Source: Gordonibacter sp. An230
GTDB taxonomy: Bacteria > Actinomycetota > Coriobacteriia > Coriobacteriales > Eggerthellaceae
DNA: 64,000 nucleotides
NCBI RefSeq assembly: GCF_002159915.1
Contig: NZ_NFJP01000008.1
Coordinates: 62,001-126,000 of the forward strand
Direction: 5' to 3'
The translations under genes were made by a program, and so were the position numbers. The notes beneath the pieces are model-generated. The model worked only from the letters and a program-made list of their open reading frames with translations. It did not search any database and had not been told where the DNA came from. Below are positions 8,448 through 16,907 of this stretch, in pieces (the stretch's first letter is position 1; the number at the start of each line of letters is the position of its first letter).

Positions 8448-9488
8448 ATGCCCGACACAGTGACCATCGCCGTGGACGCCATGGGAGGAGACGACGCACC
8501 CGGCGTCGTGCTCGAGGGCGTCGAGGGCGCGCTGTCATCCGATCCGGCCCTGCGCGTCGTGCTGTGCGGCCCTGGCGAGGTGGTGGAGCCGTTCGCTGCA
8601 GTGCACGAACGCTGCGTGGCCCGGGTCGCCTCCGAAGTCATCGGCATGGCCGAACATCCGGCGGGCGCGGTGCGCGCGAAGAAAGACTCCTCCATCGTGG
8701 TGGGCTGCCGGCTCGTGAAAGAGGGGGCGGCCGACGGCTTCTTCTCCGCAGGCTCCACGGGGGCATGCTTGGCGGCCGGGACGCTTGTCATGGGGCGCGT
8801 TCGCGGCATCGCTCGGCCGGCGCTCGCTACGGTCATCCCGTCGCCGGTGAGGCCTGTCGTCATGAGCGACATCGGAGCGAACGCCGATTGCAAGCCGGAG
8901 TACCTCGTGCAGTTCGGCCAGATGGCGTCTGTCTACGCCGAGAAGGTTGTAGGCATCGACCGCCCCCGGGCGGCGTTGCTCAACATCGGCGAGGAGGACA
9001 CGAAAGGCTCTCAGTTCGCTCAGGAGGCCCACCGTCTCATGAAGGAGCGCTTGGAAAACTTCGCCGGCAACGCGGAAGGCGGCGACATCCTGTCCGCGAC
9101 GTTCGATGTGATCGTCACCGACGGCTTCACGGGCAACGTGTGCCTCAAGACCATCGAGGGAACGTCGAAAACCCTGTTCAAGGCGCTGAAGGACGTCATG
9201 CTGGGAACCCTTGCCACAAAGCTCGGCGCGCTCGCCCTCAAAGGAGGCCTCAAGGAGCTCATGACCCAGGTGAGCCCCGACACCTACGGAGGCGCTCCGC
9301 TTCTGGGCGTGAGGGGCGCGCTTCTCGTGGGCCATGGATCGTCGAGCGCGCTCGCCATCAGAAACGGCGTGCTGACCACAGCTCGCATTGCGCGCGCCGA
9401 CGTGGCGGGCGTCATCGCCCGAACGGCGGGGGGAGGATTCTCCTCCGCGAGCGGGCCGGGATCTGGTTTGATCGGGGGGACGGCATGA
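8448..9488 (+). CDS. plsX: Phosphate acyltransferase PlsX
   Basis: A 346-residue PlsX that interconverts acyl-ACP and acyl-phosphate for PlsY-dependent phospholipid synthesis. The N-terminal IAVDAMGGDDAPG motif and SDIGANADCKPEYLVQFG near residue 142 are diagnostic. The ATG at 8448 follows GGGAGG. The open frame continues to 8370, but that part is not PlsX-like. The stop overlaps the rnc start as ATGA. The acyl-phosphate made by FakA at the start of the window feeds this same step. Confidence 0.96.
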   Translation: MPDTVTIAVDAMGGDDAPGVVLEGVEGALSSDPALRVVLCGPGEVVEPFAAVHERCVARVASEVIGMAEHPAGAVRAKKDSSIVVGCRLVKEGAADGFFSAGSTGACLAAGTLVMGRVRGIARPALATVIPSPVRPVVMSDIGANADCKPEYLVQFGQMASVYAEKVVGIDRPRAALLNIGEEDTKGSQFAQEAHRLMKERLENFAGNAEGGDILSATFDVIVTDGFTGNVCLKTIEGTSKTLFKALKDVMLGTLATKLGALALKGGLKELMTQVSPDTYGGAPLLGVRGALLVGHGSSSALAIRNGVLTTARIARADVAGVIARTAGGGFSSASGPGSGLIGGTA

Positions 9489-10429
9489 TGGGCAGGAGCT
9501 CGAGGGCCAAAGAGGCGGCTGGGGGACGGCGGATCGATCCCGCGTTCGACGGGGCGCTCACTGACGAACAGCGGCGCAAGCTCGACCGTGCGCAGGAGGT
9601 CCTCGGCTACCGTTTCGGCAATGAGCAGCTTCTCCTGTCGGCCATCACGCATCCGTCCGCAACGGAGGGCAAATCGGTCAAGTTCTCCTATGAGCGTCTC
9701 GAGTTCCTCGGTGACAGCATCCTCGGGGCCATCGTCTCGTCCATCGCTTTCGACCGGTTCCACGACCTCGACGAGGGCGGCCTCACGCGGATCAAGGTTG
9801 CTCTCGTGTCGGGTGCGAGCCTTTCCGACGTGGCAAAGCGTCTCGGCTTCGCCGACGTCATCGTGTTCGGGTCATCCGAGACGGGCACGGGCAAGCGCGG
9901 CTTGCACTCGGCGCTCGAAAACGTCTACGAGGCCGTGGTGGCGGCGCTCTTCCTCGACGGCGGCATCGACGCGGCCTGCGACTTCGTACGCGCGACGCTC
10001 ATACCGCGCATGTCGCTCGACATGGCGCGCGAGCCGGAGAACCCCAAAAGCGCGCTGCAGGAGAAGCTGCAGGAGGGCGGCATCACGCCCACCTACAAGC
10101 TCGTTGAGACGCAGGGGCCGCCCCATGACCGCACGTTCGTGGCGCAGGTGTTCGCCGGAAGCCAAGGCCTTGCGCGCGGCACGGGCCGCACGAAGAAGGA
10201 GGCCGAGAGCCAAGCCGCCAAGAGCACGCTCGCGCGCCTCGGGGAGTTCTTCGGGCTCGGTGCCACCGACGAGGAGCGCGCGGAGAAGGCCGAAGCCGCC
10301 AAAGTCGCGAAGGCCGAGAGGGCCGAGGCCGCCAAGCAGGCCAAGGCCGAGAAGGCGGCGGCCCGCGCCGAGGAGAGGGCCCGCAAGAAGTCGGAACGCG
10401 AGCGCGCCCGCCAGCGCAGGCAGGGGTAG
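9485..10429 (+). CDS. rnc: Ribonuclease III with a long charged C-terminal tail
   Basis: RNase III cleaves double-stranded RNA in rRNA and mRNA processing. The catalytic signature ERLEFLGDS lies near residues 70-78 and a double-stranded RNA-binding domain near 175-250. At 314 residues it is longer than the usual 220-250. The extra ~58 residues after position 256 are almost only Ala, Lys, Glu and Arg, repeating EKAEAAKVAKAER-like units, so a charged helix or coiled coil is likely. The start is ATG 9485 (overlapping the plsX stop) or the adjacent ATG 9488. smc begins three bases after the stop. Confidence 0.94.
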   Translation: MMGRSSRAKEAAGGRRIDPAFDGALTDEQRRKLDRAQEVLGYRFGNEQLLLSAITHPSATEGKSVKFSYERLEFLGDSILGAIVSSIAFDRFHDLDEGGLTRIKVALVSGASLSDVAKRLGFADVIVFGSSETGTGKRGLHSALENVYEAVVAALFLDGGIDAACDFVRATLIPRMSLDMAREPENPKSALQEKLQEGGITPTYKLVETQGPPHDRTFVAQVFAGSQGLARGTGRTKKEAESQAAKSTLARLGEFFGLGATDEERAEKAEAAKVAKAERAEAAKQAKAEKAAARAEERARKKSERERARQRRQG

Positions 10430-10432
10430 GGC

Positions 10433-13400
10433 ATGTACCTGAAGTCACTTGTGCTCAAAGGCTTCAAGTCCTTCGCCGATCGAAGCGCTCTATCGCTCGA
10501 ACCGGGCATCACGGCGGTGGTGGGACCGAACGGTTCGGGCAAGTCGAACATCTCCGATGCGGTTCTGTGGGTGCTCGGCGAGCGCAATGCGAAGCATTTG
10601 CGCGGTCAGGCCATGGAAGACGTCATCTTCGCAGGGTCGTCCGCGCGCAAAAGCGTGGGTGTCGCCGAGGTGGATCTCGTGTTGGACAACTCGGACGGCA
10701 CGTTGCCGGTGGAGTACTCCGAAGTTGCCATCACGCGCCGCATGTACCGTTCGGGAGAGAGCGAGTACCTCATCAACGGAGTGCTTGCGCGCCGCATGGA
10801 CGTGCTCGACATCCTGCATGACTCGGGCCTGGGCACGGGCACGCATTCCATCATCTCGCAAGGTTCGCTCGACTCGATCCTGCAATCGAGGCCGGAGGAC
10901 CGTCGCGCGCTCATCGAGGAGGCCGCTGGCGTGCTCAAGCACAAGCAGCGCAAGGCGAAAAGCGAGCGCAAGCTCGCCGCCATGGACGCGCATCTCGCCC
11001 GTGTGAGGGATGTGGCCGCCGAGGTCGAGCGCCAGCTGGGGCCGCTTGAGCGCAAGGCCAAGCGAGCGCGTGCCTACCAGGAGCTGGCTGCCGAGCTCGC
11101 CGAGATGAGCCTCGCCTTGGCCGTGGACGACCTGCGCACGCTGCGAGGCGGCTGGGACGAGGCGTCTGCGCGCGAGAAAGCGCTCTCGGCCGAGCTTGAG
11201 GAGAAGCGCGCCGCGATCGCGAAGGCCGAGGAGCTGTCCGAGGAGTTGCAGGAGCGCATCAGGCGCGAGAGCGCCGATGCGGGCGAGCTGTCGCGCCGCC
11301 ATCGCAGAGCGTCGTCGGCAGTTGAGCGGTTCGATGGGGCGACGCTGCTTTTGCACGAGAAGCGCCGCGCTGCGCAGGGCTACGAGGCCGAGCTTCGCGT
11401 GACGCTCGAGGCGAACAAGGGCAGGCGCGCCCAGGCCGAGGGCGACCGCGCGCAGGCCGAGGAGCAGTTGGCCGAGGTGCGCCGCGAGCGGGCTCGCGCC
11501 GACGCTGATGTGGAGCGCCTCGCATCCGACCAAGCGCGCAACGCCGAGAGCCGGCGCGCCCTCGAGCGCGAGGCCGACGAGCTTGAGCGCGCCAAGCGGG
11601 ACGCCGAGCGCGAGCGCGAGCGCGTCCGTCGCGAGTTGGCCGAGACGCAGGAGTCGCTCGCAAGCGGTCTGGCGCACGTGCGGCTCATCGAGGGGCACGG
11701 CAAGGAGCTCGAGCTGCAGCTCGAGCGCGCGCAGACCGAGGCCTCGTCGTTGTCGAAGGCGGCCGAGAATGCCGAGGCCTCCCGCGAGGAGGTCGCCAAA
11801 GAGGAAGGAGCCGCCCGCGAACGGGTAGGCGCGGCGCTGTCCGCTCGCGAGGCCGCTCGCCGCGCGTTGGACGAAGCCCGCGATGCGGCGTCGTCGCTGT
11901 CGTCGGAGATACGCGGTCTCGAGGAGCTCGAGCGCGCGAGCGCCGTGTCTGGGCCGGCCCGCGCATGGGTGCTCGACCATGCTGACGATCTTGGAGATCG
12001 CATCGAGCCGGTCGCGCATGCCGTGCGAGCCTCGGAGGGCTTCGAGGCGCTTGTCGAGCGCCTGCTCGGATCGGATGTGTCCGCCCTGCTCGTGGATGAT
12101 GCGTCCCGCGCGCGGGCGGTGGCGTCCGCATTGTCCGCCTGCGAGGAGGAGGGCGAAGTGGTGCTCATGCCGCGCGCGGGGGAGGCGCGGGCCGCATGTC
12201 CCGCGCGCGAAGCCGCGGCTGCCGGCTTGGGCCTCGCGCTCGTGGACGAACTGTCGTACGCCGACGCCGACGCCGACGCTGTGGAGGCGCTGCTCGGCGA
12301 CGTGGCGGTGTGCGACGGCGTTGAAGAGGCGTTCGCGGCGCACGCATGCGGAGCGAACGGCGTGCGCTTCGTGACGCGCGACGGTTGCGTCGTGTGGCCG
12401 AACGGCAAGGTGAGCCTTGGGGCGGCGGTCGTCGACGACGAGGAGGGGGCGCTTGCTCGCGCCAGACGGTTGGAGGAGCTGCGTTCGCGGCGCGCCGCCG
12501 CCGAGGAGGCGCGCGCCGCCGCCGAGGAGGCCGCCGAGGCGGCCGAAGAGGAGCTGCGTCGCGCGCAGGCCGACAGCCTCAAGCTTTCGCAGAGGCTCGC
12601 CGAGCTGCGGGGGACGGCCGATGCTGCCCGCGCTGACGCCCGACGGGCCGAGGAGAAGCTCGCGAGCGTGCGCCGCGAGTTCGAGGACATCGAGCGCCAG
12701 CGCGCCCAGGCCGAGCGCACGGTGGCCGAGGCGCGTCCCTCGGCCGAGGCGCTCGAGTCGCGGCTCGGCGAGCTGGGTCGGAAGCTCGAGGAGGGCGCTG
12801 CGCGTTTCGACGAGGCGCAGGAGGCGGTCGTGCCGTTGCGCAAGGAGGCGGCACGCGTGCGCGACGCTCTGGCTGAAGCCAAGCTCAAGGCCGCCACGCT
12901 CGCCGAGCGCGAGACGTACACGGCCCGCGTCGTCGACGCCCGTGCGCGCGACCTCGAGGCCGTCGCCCGAAGCGACGCCGAGGCGAGGGAGGCTTTGGCG
13001 AGAAAAGTAGCGGCGCAGGAGCGCGTCGAGCCTCTGCTCGCGCTCTTCGAGGAGCTTGAGGCGAGCGCACGGAGGTGGACTCGCGAGCTCGAGGATGCCG
13101 CGTCCGCGGCGCAGGACTCCTCGGCGGGGCTGCATGCCCAGGCGAACGACGCCCGGGCCGCCGCCCGGGCGGCCCATGATGCCTTCGACGATGCGAACGC
13201 GCGGCTTTCGGCGGCGCGCGTGGAGAAAGGGCGTCTCGAAGTGCAGGTCGATGCGGCGGTGAACGCCATCGTCTGCGATTGCGGCGTGCCGCTCGACCGC
13301 GCGCTCGAGGTGCCCGCGCTCGAAGATCGTGGCGCTGCGGAGGAAGCGGCATTCAAACTGCGCCGCCGCATCGCGAACATGGGCACCATCAATCCCGATG

Positions 13401-13993
13401 CGGCCGAGGAGTACGAGCAGATCAAAACTCGCTACGACTACCTGTCGGCCCAGCTGGCCGACCTCGACGGCGCGCGACGCGCGCTCGCCAAGATCGTGCG
13501 GGTGATCGACGCGCGCATGAAGGACGACTTCGTCCGAACCTACGAAGCGGTGGACGCGAACTTTCGCGAGATATTCGCCGTGCTGTTCCCCGGCGGATCT
13601 GCGAGCCTCTCGCTCGTCGATCCCGACGACCTGGAGAACACGGGCGTGGAGGTGACGGCGCAGCCGAGGGGCAAGCGCATCACGAAGATGATGCTCATGT
13701 CCGGCGGCGAGAAGTCCTTGACGGCGCTTGCGCTCCTGTTCGCGGTGTACCGCATTCGCGCAACGCCGTTCTACATCTTGGACGAGGTCGAGGCCGCGCT
13801 CGACGACTCGAACCTGCGCCGCCTGACGGCCTACCTCGACAGTCTGCGCGACTCCACGCAGCTCATCATGATCACGCACCAGCGCCGCACGATGGAAATG
13901 GCCGACGTGCTGTTCGGCGTGTCCATGCAGTCTGATGGCGTGACGAAGGTGGTCAGCCAGAAGCTCGAGAACGCCCTGCGCCACGCGGAGTAG
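10433..13993 (+). CDS. smc: Chromosome segregation protein SMC
   Basis: A full-length SMC of 1186 residues for chromosome compaction and segregation. Walker A GPNGSGKS is at 31-38. Long coiled coils rich in Ala, Glu and Arg flank a hinge at roughly 510-660. The ABC signature LMSGGEKSL is near 1088 and Walker B FYILDEVEAALD near 1112. The ATG at 10433 directly follows the rnc stop, and plsX-rnc-smc is a typical operon. The coiled coil is extremely GC-rich, which creates very long open frames on the opposite strand. ftsY, often the next gene, lies 2 kb further on. Confidence 0.97.
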   Translation: MYLKSLVLKGFKSFADRSALSLEPGITAVVGPNGSGKSNISDAVLWVLGERNAKHLRGQAMEDVIFAGSSARKSVGVAEVDLVLDNSDGTLPVEYSEVAITRRMYRSGESEYLINGVLARRMDVLDILHDSGLGTGTHSIISQGSLDSILQSRPEDRRALIEEAAGVLKHKQRKAKSERKLAAMDAHLARVRDVAAEVERQLGPLERKAKRARAYQELAAELAEMSLALAVDDLRTLRGGWDEASAREKALSAELEEKRAAIAKAEELSEELQERIRRESADAGELSRRHRRASSAVERFDGATLLLHEKRRAAQGYEAELRVTLEANKGRRAQAEGDRAQAEEQLAEVRRERARADADVERLASDQARNAESRRALEREADELERAKRDAERERERVRRELAETQESLASGLAHVRLIEGHGKELELQLERAQTEASSLSKAAENAEASREEVAKEEGAARERVGAALSAREAARRALDEARDAASSLSSEIRGLEELERASAVSGPARAWVLDHADDLGDRIEPVAHAVRASEGFEALVERLLGSDVSALLVDDASRARAVASALSACEEEGEVVLMPRAGEARAACPAREAAAAGLGLALVDELSYADADADAVEALLGDVAVCDGVEEAFAAHACGANGVRFVTRDGCVVWPNGKVSLGAAVVDDEEGALARARRLEELRSRRAAAEEARAAAEEAAEAAEEELRRAQADSLKLSQRLAELRGTADAARADARRAEEKLASVRREFEDIERQRAQAERTVAEARPSAEALESRLGELGRKLEEGAARFDEAQEAVVPLRKEAARVRDALAEAKLKAATLAERETYTARVVDARARDLEAVARSDAEAREALARKVAAQERVEPLLALFEELEASARRWTRELEDAASAAQDSSAGLHAQANDARAAARAAHDAFDDANARLSAARVEKGRLEVQVDAAVNAIVCDCGVPLDRALEVPALEDRGAAEEAAFKLRRRIANMGTINPDAAEEYEQIKTRYDYLSAQLADLDGARRALAKIVRVIDARMKDDFVRTYEAVDANFREIFAVLFPGGSASLSLVDPDDLENTGVEVTAQPRGKRITKMMLMSGGEKSLTALALLFAVYRIRATPFYILDEVEAALDDSNLRRLTAYLDSLRDSTQLIMITHQRRTMEMADVLFGVSMQSDGVTKVVSQKLENALRHAE

Positions 13994-14088
13994 GGCGCGC
14001 CTTGTGCCGCACGGGGCGGAGCGCACATGACGGGATTCCTGCACGGCGGGCCTCGGGCTTTCGATGCGCAGGAATCCTTCGCTTCAGG

Positions 14089-14131
14089 TTCGCGTCGGCC
14101 TTCGCACATCGCGCGCGAAGGCCGACGCGAA
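14089..14131. terminator. 17-bp perfect hairpin between convergent genes
   Basis: TTCGCGTCGGCCTTCGC (14089-14105) and its exact reverse complement (14115-14131) flank a 9-base loop. It lies between the smc stop and the end of the - strand gene at 14135. It probably acts as a bidirectional terminator, although neither side has a clear T-run. Confidence 0.6.
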
Positions 14132-14134
14132 AGG

Positions 14135-14455
14135 TTAGCCGAGCAGGATCGGGACGATCACGGTGAGTGCGAACACGGCCATGAGCGCCCAGTTCGCCTT
14201 TGTCAGGGCGTGCACGGCGGGGCTCGTCGTGCGCCGTGCCTGATCGAAGCCCACGGAGCCGAAGAACACAATGGCTACGGGCAGCTCGAGCTTTTCGGCG
14301 CCGTTCGCGTCCCCGAGGGCGAGTTTCGCGAAATACCAGATGAACAGTGCCATGGATGCGACGAGCAGGATCAACGCGACCACGGTGTCCCGCTTCTCGC
14401 CCGCCGTCTTCTCGGTCATCCTCGGGCGCGCCTCGTCGCTGCATATCTCGGTCAT
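14135..14455 (-). CDS. Small three-helix membrane protein, unknown function
   Basis: A 106-residue protein with three predicted membrane helices (about residues 23-42, 55-70 and 86-105) after a short charged N-terminus. No catalytic motif or known family is recognised. The ATG complementary to 14453-14455 follows AAGAAGGAA at good spacing, so the longer frame to 14599 is rejected. It is transcribed divergently from the PadR-family gene, about 180 bp away, so it could belong to the same regulatory unit. Transport, sensing and envelope roles are all possible. Confidence 0.7.
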   Translation of the reverse strand: MTEICSDEARPRMTEKTAGEKRDTVVALILLVASMALFIWYFAKLALGDANGAEKLELPVAIVFFGSVGFDQARRTTSPAVHALTKANWALMAVFALTVIVPILLG

Positions 14456-14575
14456 GGTTCCTTCTTTCCTTTCGGGCAGGGGTCGTCTTCCCGTTTTCGG
14501 CGGGAGCGTTTGTCCATCGATGAATTCGCCCATGGTTTCGCGCGCGGTCCTTCGATGGGGTATAGTGTGATCCGC

Positions 14576-14621
14576 TTGCAAGCAGCGAGAGTATAGCATA
14601 CTATATCCATTATGGATATAG
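14576..14621 (+). promoter_or_regulatory. padR promoter with overlapping palindromic operator
   Basis: TTGCAA (14576-14581), a 17-base spacer and TACTAT (14599-14604) form a good promoter. CTATATCCAT (14601-14610) and ATGGATATAG (14612-14621) form a perfect 10-bp inverted repeat around one base, overlapping the -10. A second short palindrome, AGTAT-AGC-ATACT, lies at 14590-14602. PadR proteins often bind long AT-rich palindromes at their own promoter, so autorepression is the natural reading. Confidence 0.75.
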
Positions 14622-14633
14622 GGAAGGAGCGCG

Positions 14634-14975
14634 ATGGCGAAGCGCAGCCCCTACGAGACGGGGGAGCTTTCCGACAGCATCTTCCTCATCCTGTTGGCGA
14701 CTTTCGAGCCGGTGCATGGATATCGCATCATGCACGACATCGAGTCGTCCACGCGCGGCGCGGTCAAGGTGGGCCCCGCCACCATGTACACGACGCTCAA
14801 AAAGCTCAAGGCGGCGGGGTGGATCGTCGAGATCGCCGAGGAAGGGGGGCGCATCCTCTACGCGGCGACCGACGAGGGCCGAAAGGTGCTGCGGCGCGAC
14901 TTCGCGCGGCGAAAGAGGCTCGTCTCCGTCGCGGAGGAGCGGTTGGGGACGGCGAGCGAGGAGGACGATGGCTAA
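14634..14975 (+). CDS. PadR family transcriptional regulator
   Basis: A 113-residue PadR-like winged-helix repressor. The N-terminal half carries the family pattern (LATFEPVHGYRIMHDIE, then VGPATMYTTLKKL as recognition helix) and a short C-terminal dimerisation helix follows. The ATG at 14634 follows GGAAGGAGC. Its promoter overlaps a perfect palindrome, which suggests autoregulation. The stop overlaps the next gene by 8 bp, so both are co-translated. PadR genes are often paired with DUF2812 membrane proteins, as here. The ligand is unknown. Confidence 0.9.
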   Translation: MAKRSPYETGELSDSIFLILLATFEPVHGYRIMHDIESSTRGAVKVGPATMYTTLKKLKAAGWIVEIAEEGGRILYAATDEGRKVLRRDFARRKRLVSVAEERLGTASEEDDG

Positions 14976-15501
14976 GTACCGGGTGTGCGGCGGCTTGGCG
15001 ATGGCGGTCGAGCGCGACATGGAGCTGCTCAAGGACATGAGCGCGAAGGGATGGCACGTGTGCGGCCTGTCCGGCGGCCTTCTCTACCGTTTCGAGCAGG
15101 GCGCGCCGCGCGATTTCGACTACGCGGTGAGCTTCGTGCTCGATTTCACGCCGGATGTGCAGGAGCTGTTCCGCGCAGGCGGCTGGCATCCCGTTGTCAC
15201 AGGGTCCGGTTGGCAAGTGCTACGCGCCGAAGCGGGCGCGACGCCGCTGTTCACCGATGAGGAATCGAAGGAGGAGTCGCTGCGCGCGATCCGTGCGAGA
15301 ACGGGTCGATGGGCGCTTGTCTGGACGATCCTTTCGGCTGCGTTGCTCGCGGCCGAGGCTTTCCTCGACGCACAGGGCGCCGAAGTGGTCGCTGCGGCCT
15401 GTCTTGTGGGAGCGGTCGCATCGGGTGCGGGACTCGTTTGCACCGCGCTGCCGTTCCTTGGCTACTCGTTCTCGCTGCGCAGGCTCCGTTCCGGCCGGTA
15501 G
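14968..15501 (+). CDS. DUF2812 domain membrane protein
   Basis: A 177-residue DUF2812 family protein. The soluble N-terminal part (about 1-105) contains the family-like region with MSAKGWHV near residue 24 and FDYAVSFVLDF near 52. Two hydrophobic segments follow (about 116-134 and 138-162), then a basic tail LRRLRSGR. The ATG at 14968 follows GAGGAGG and overlaps the padR stop. DUF2812 proteins have no settled function. Coupling to PadR suggests that its dose is controlled by the same signal. Confidence 0.8.
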   Translation: MAKYRVCGGLAMAVERDMELLKDMSAKGWHVCGLSGGLLYRFEQGAPRDFDYAVSFVLDFTPDVQELFRAGGWHPVVTGSGWQVLRAEAGATPLFTDEESKEESLRAIRARTGRWALVWTILSAALLAAEAFLDAQGAEVVAAACLVGAVASGAGLVCTALPFLGYSFSLRRLRSGR

Positions 15502-15980
15502 CGTCGGAGCGCTTTGCGCGTCCGGATGCCGCGCCGCATCCCGAAGCCTTGCGGTCGCTGGCACCTTTGGCCTCTGCGGCCGATGCGTCCTTTAGCCGGC
15601 TCGATCCTTAGAATCGCATGCTGGTCGAAGCGACGAGGGATCCCGTGCGCTCTCCAAGCGTTTTGCCGCGGTGCGCCCATGGTGCGATTCGCATGCCCCG
15701 TGCGGCGATGCGCCAGGAGGTTTTCCGGGGCGGCGTGTCGTTTTTCAGCCTCGAGGAAACGTGAAAGGGCCACCGCCGCTTTTCATGCGATCAGTTGGGG
15801 TGCGCTATCTAAATCCTCCCAGATTGGTCGTCGTTTGCTTTGCAAAGAGGCCGATGGGTATCGGCTCTCGGGCCTCGAGCGCTCTGCCGTTGGCGGCTTC
15901 GATCACGTGTCGGGGCTTGGGCGCTGACGGACGGTGGCGTTTGAGCTACACTAAGCAGATTACGGCGAAAGGAGCCCAAC
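15502..15980. other. 479-bp gap before ftsY, no gene seen
   Basis: No credible gene is visible; short open frames lack ribosome binding sites and protein-like composition. Near the end, CTGACG (15924-15929), a 17-base spacer and TACACT (15947-15952) form a plausible ftsY promoter. Confidence 0.5.
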
Positions 15981-16901
15981 ATGGGATTGTTCGACAGGAT
16001 CAGCGAGGGGCTGGCGCGTTCGCGTGATCGGTTCAAGGAGCAGATGAACGTTCTTCTCGATCGCGGGCCGGACCTCGATGAGGAGTTTTGGGAGGATCTC
16101 GAGGAGACGCTCGTCTTGTCCGACATCGGTGGCGGAGCGGCCAGCGAGATCGTGGAGGGTCTGCGCGACACGGCCGTGCGCAAGGCGCTGCCGGACGCCT
16201 ATGCCGTGCTCGATCTGCTGAACGACCGGATAGCCGATGCGTTCGCGACAGGAGGCGGGGAGGTGCTCTCGGGCGGACCGGCCGTGGTGCTGTTCGTGGG
16301 CATCAACGGCACGGGCAAGACCACCACGGTGGGCAAGCTCGCCAAGGAGGCTGCGGATAAGGGCCGCACGGTGCTGCTCGGCAGCGCGGATACGTTTCGC
16401 GCAGCGGCCATCGAGCAGCTCGAGGAGTGGGCGAGGCGCGCGGGCGTGGAGGTGGTCACGCGCGAGCGCGGCAGCGATCCGGCCAGCGTGTGCTACGACA
16501 CCCTCGATCGCGCCGAGCGGAAAGGCGCCGAGCTCGTGCTCATCGACACGGCGGGACGTCTGCACACCTCGTCCGACCTCATGCGCGAGCTCGAGAAGGT
16601 GGTGGGCGTGGTGCGCAAGCGCTCAAAGCTTCCCGTGTTCACCGTGCTCGTCATCGACGCCACCACCGGCCAGAACGGCCTGCAGCAGGCCCGCGAGTTC
16701 GACCGCGCCCTCGATCTGGACGGGGTGATCGTCACGAAGCTCGACGGCACCGCGAAGGGCGGCATCGCGCTCGCGGTCTCTCACGAATTGGAACTGCCGG
16801 TGCTCAAAATCGGCGTGGGAGAGGGCCTCGACGATCTCAAGGACTTCGACGCGCACGACTTCGCCCGCGCCCTCGTCGGCGATTTCGACGAGCGGGGGTA
16901 G
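15981..16901 (+). CDS. ftsY: Signal recognition particle receptor FtsY
   Basis: FtsY is the membrane-associated GTPase that receives SRP-ribosome complexes. The protein is 306 residues, an NG-domain form without the long acidic A domain of E. coli FtsY. The N domain is at ~1-95. Walker A GINGTGKTTT lies near 107-116, DTAGR near 188-192 and TKLDG near 252. The ATG follows AAAGGAG at good spacing. It is separated from smc by the padR group and from its partner ffh by an MBL-fold gene and the XRE/ImmA/PIN cassette. Confidence 0.96.
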   Translation: MGLFDRISEGLARSRDRFKEQMNVLLDRGPDLDEEFWEDLEETLVLSDIGGGAASEIVEGLRDTAVRKALPDAYAVLDLLNDRIADAFATGGGEVLSGGPAVVLFVGINGTGKTTTVGKLAKEAADKGRTVLLGSADTFRAAAIEQLEEWARRAGVEVVTRERGSDPASVCYDTLDRAERKGAELVLIDTAGRLHTSSDLMRELEKVVGVVRKRSKLPVFTVLVIDATTGQNGLQQAREFDRALDLDGVIVTKLDGTAKGGIALAVSHELELPVLKIGVGEGLDDLKDFDAHDFARALVGDFDERG

Positions 16902-16907
16902 GGCCAC

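Noticed and set aside
8216-9484. Long upstream extension of the rnc frame
   Set aside because: It overlaps plsX in another frame and is Arg/Gly-rich; RNase III clearly begins at 9485.
10490-14044. Uninterrupted 1184-codon frame on the - strand opposite smc
   Set aside because: It mirrors the Ala/Glu/Arg-rich coiled coil of smc, where GC-rich third positions remove antisense stops; its translation is Arg/Leu/His-rich and matches no family.
15514-15927. 137-codon + strand frame before ftsY
   Set aside because: Arg/Cys-rich, no ribosome binding site, no recognisable domain.
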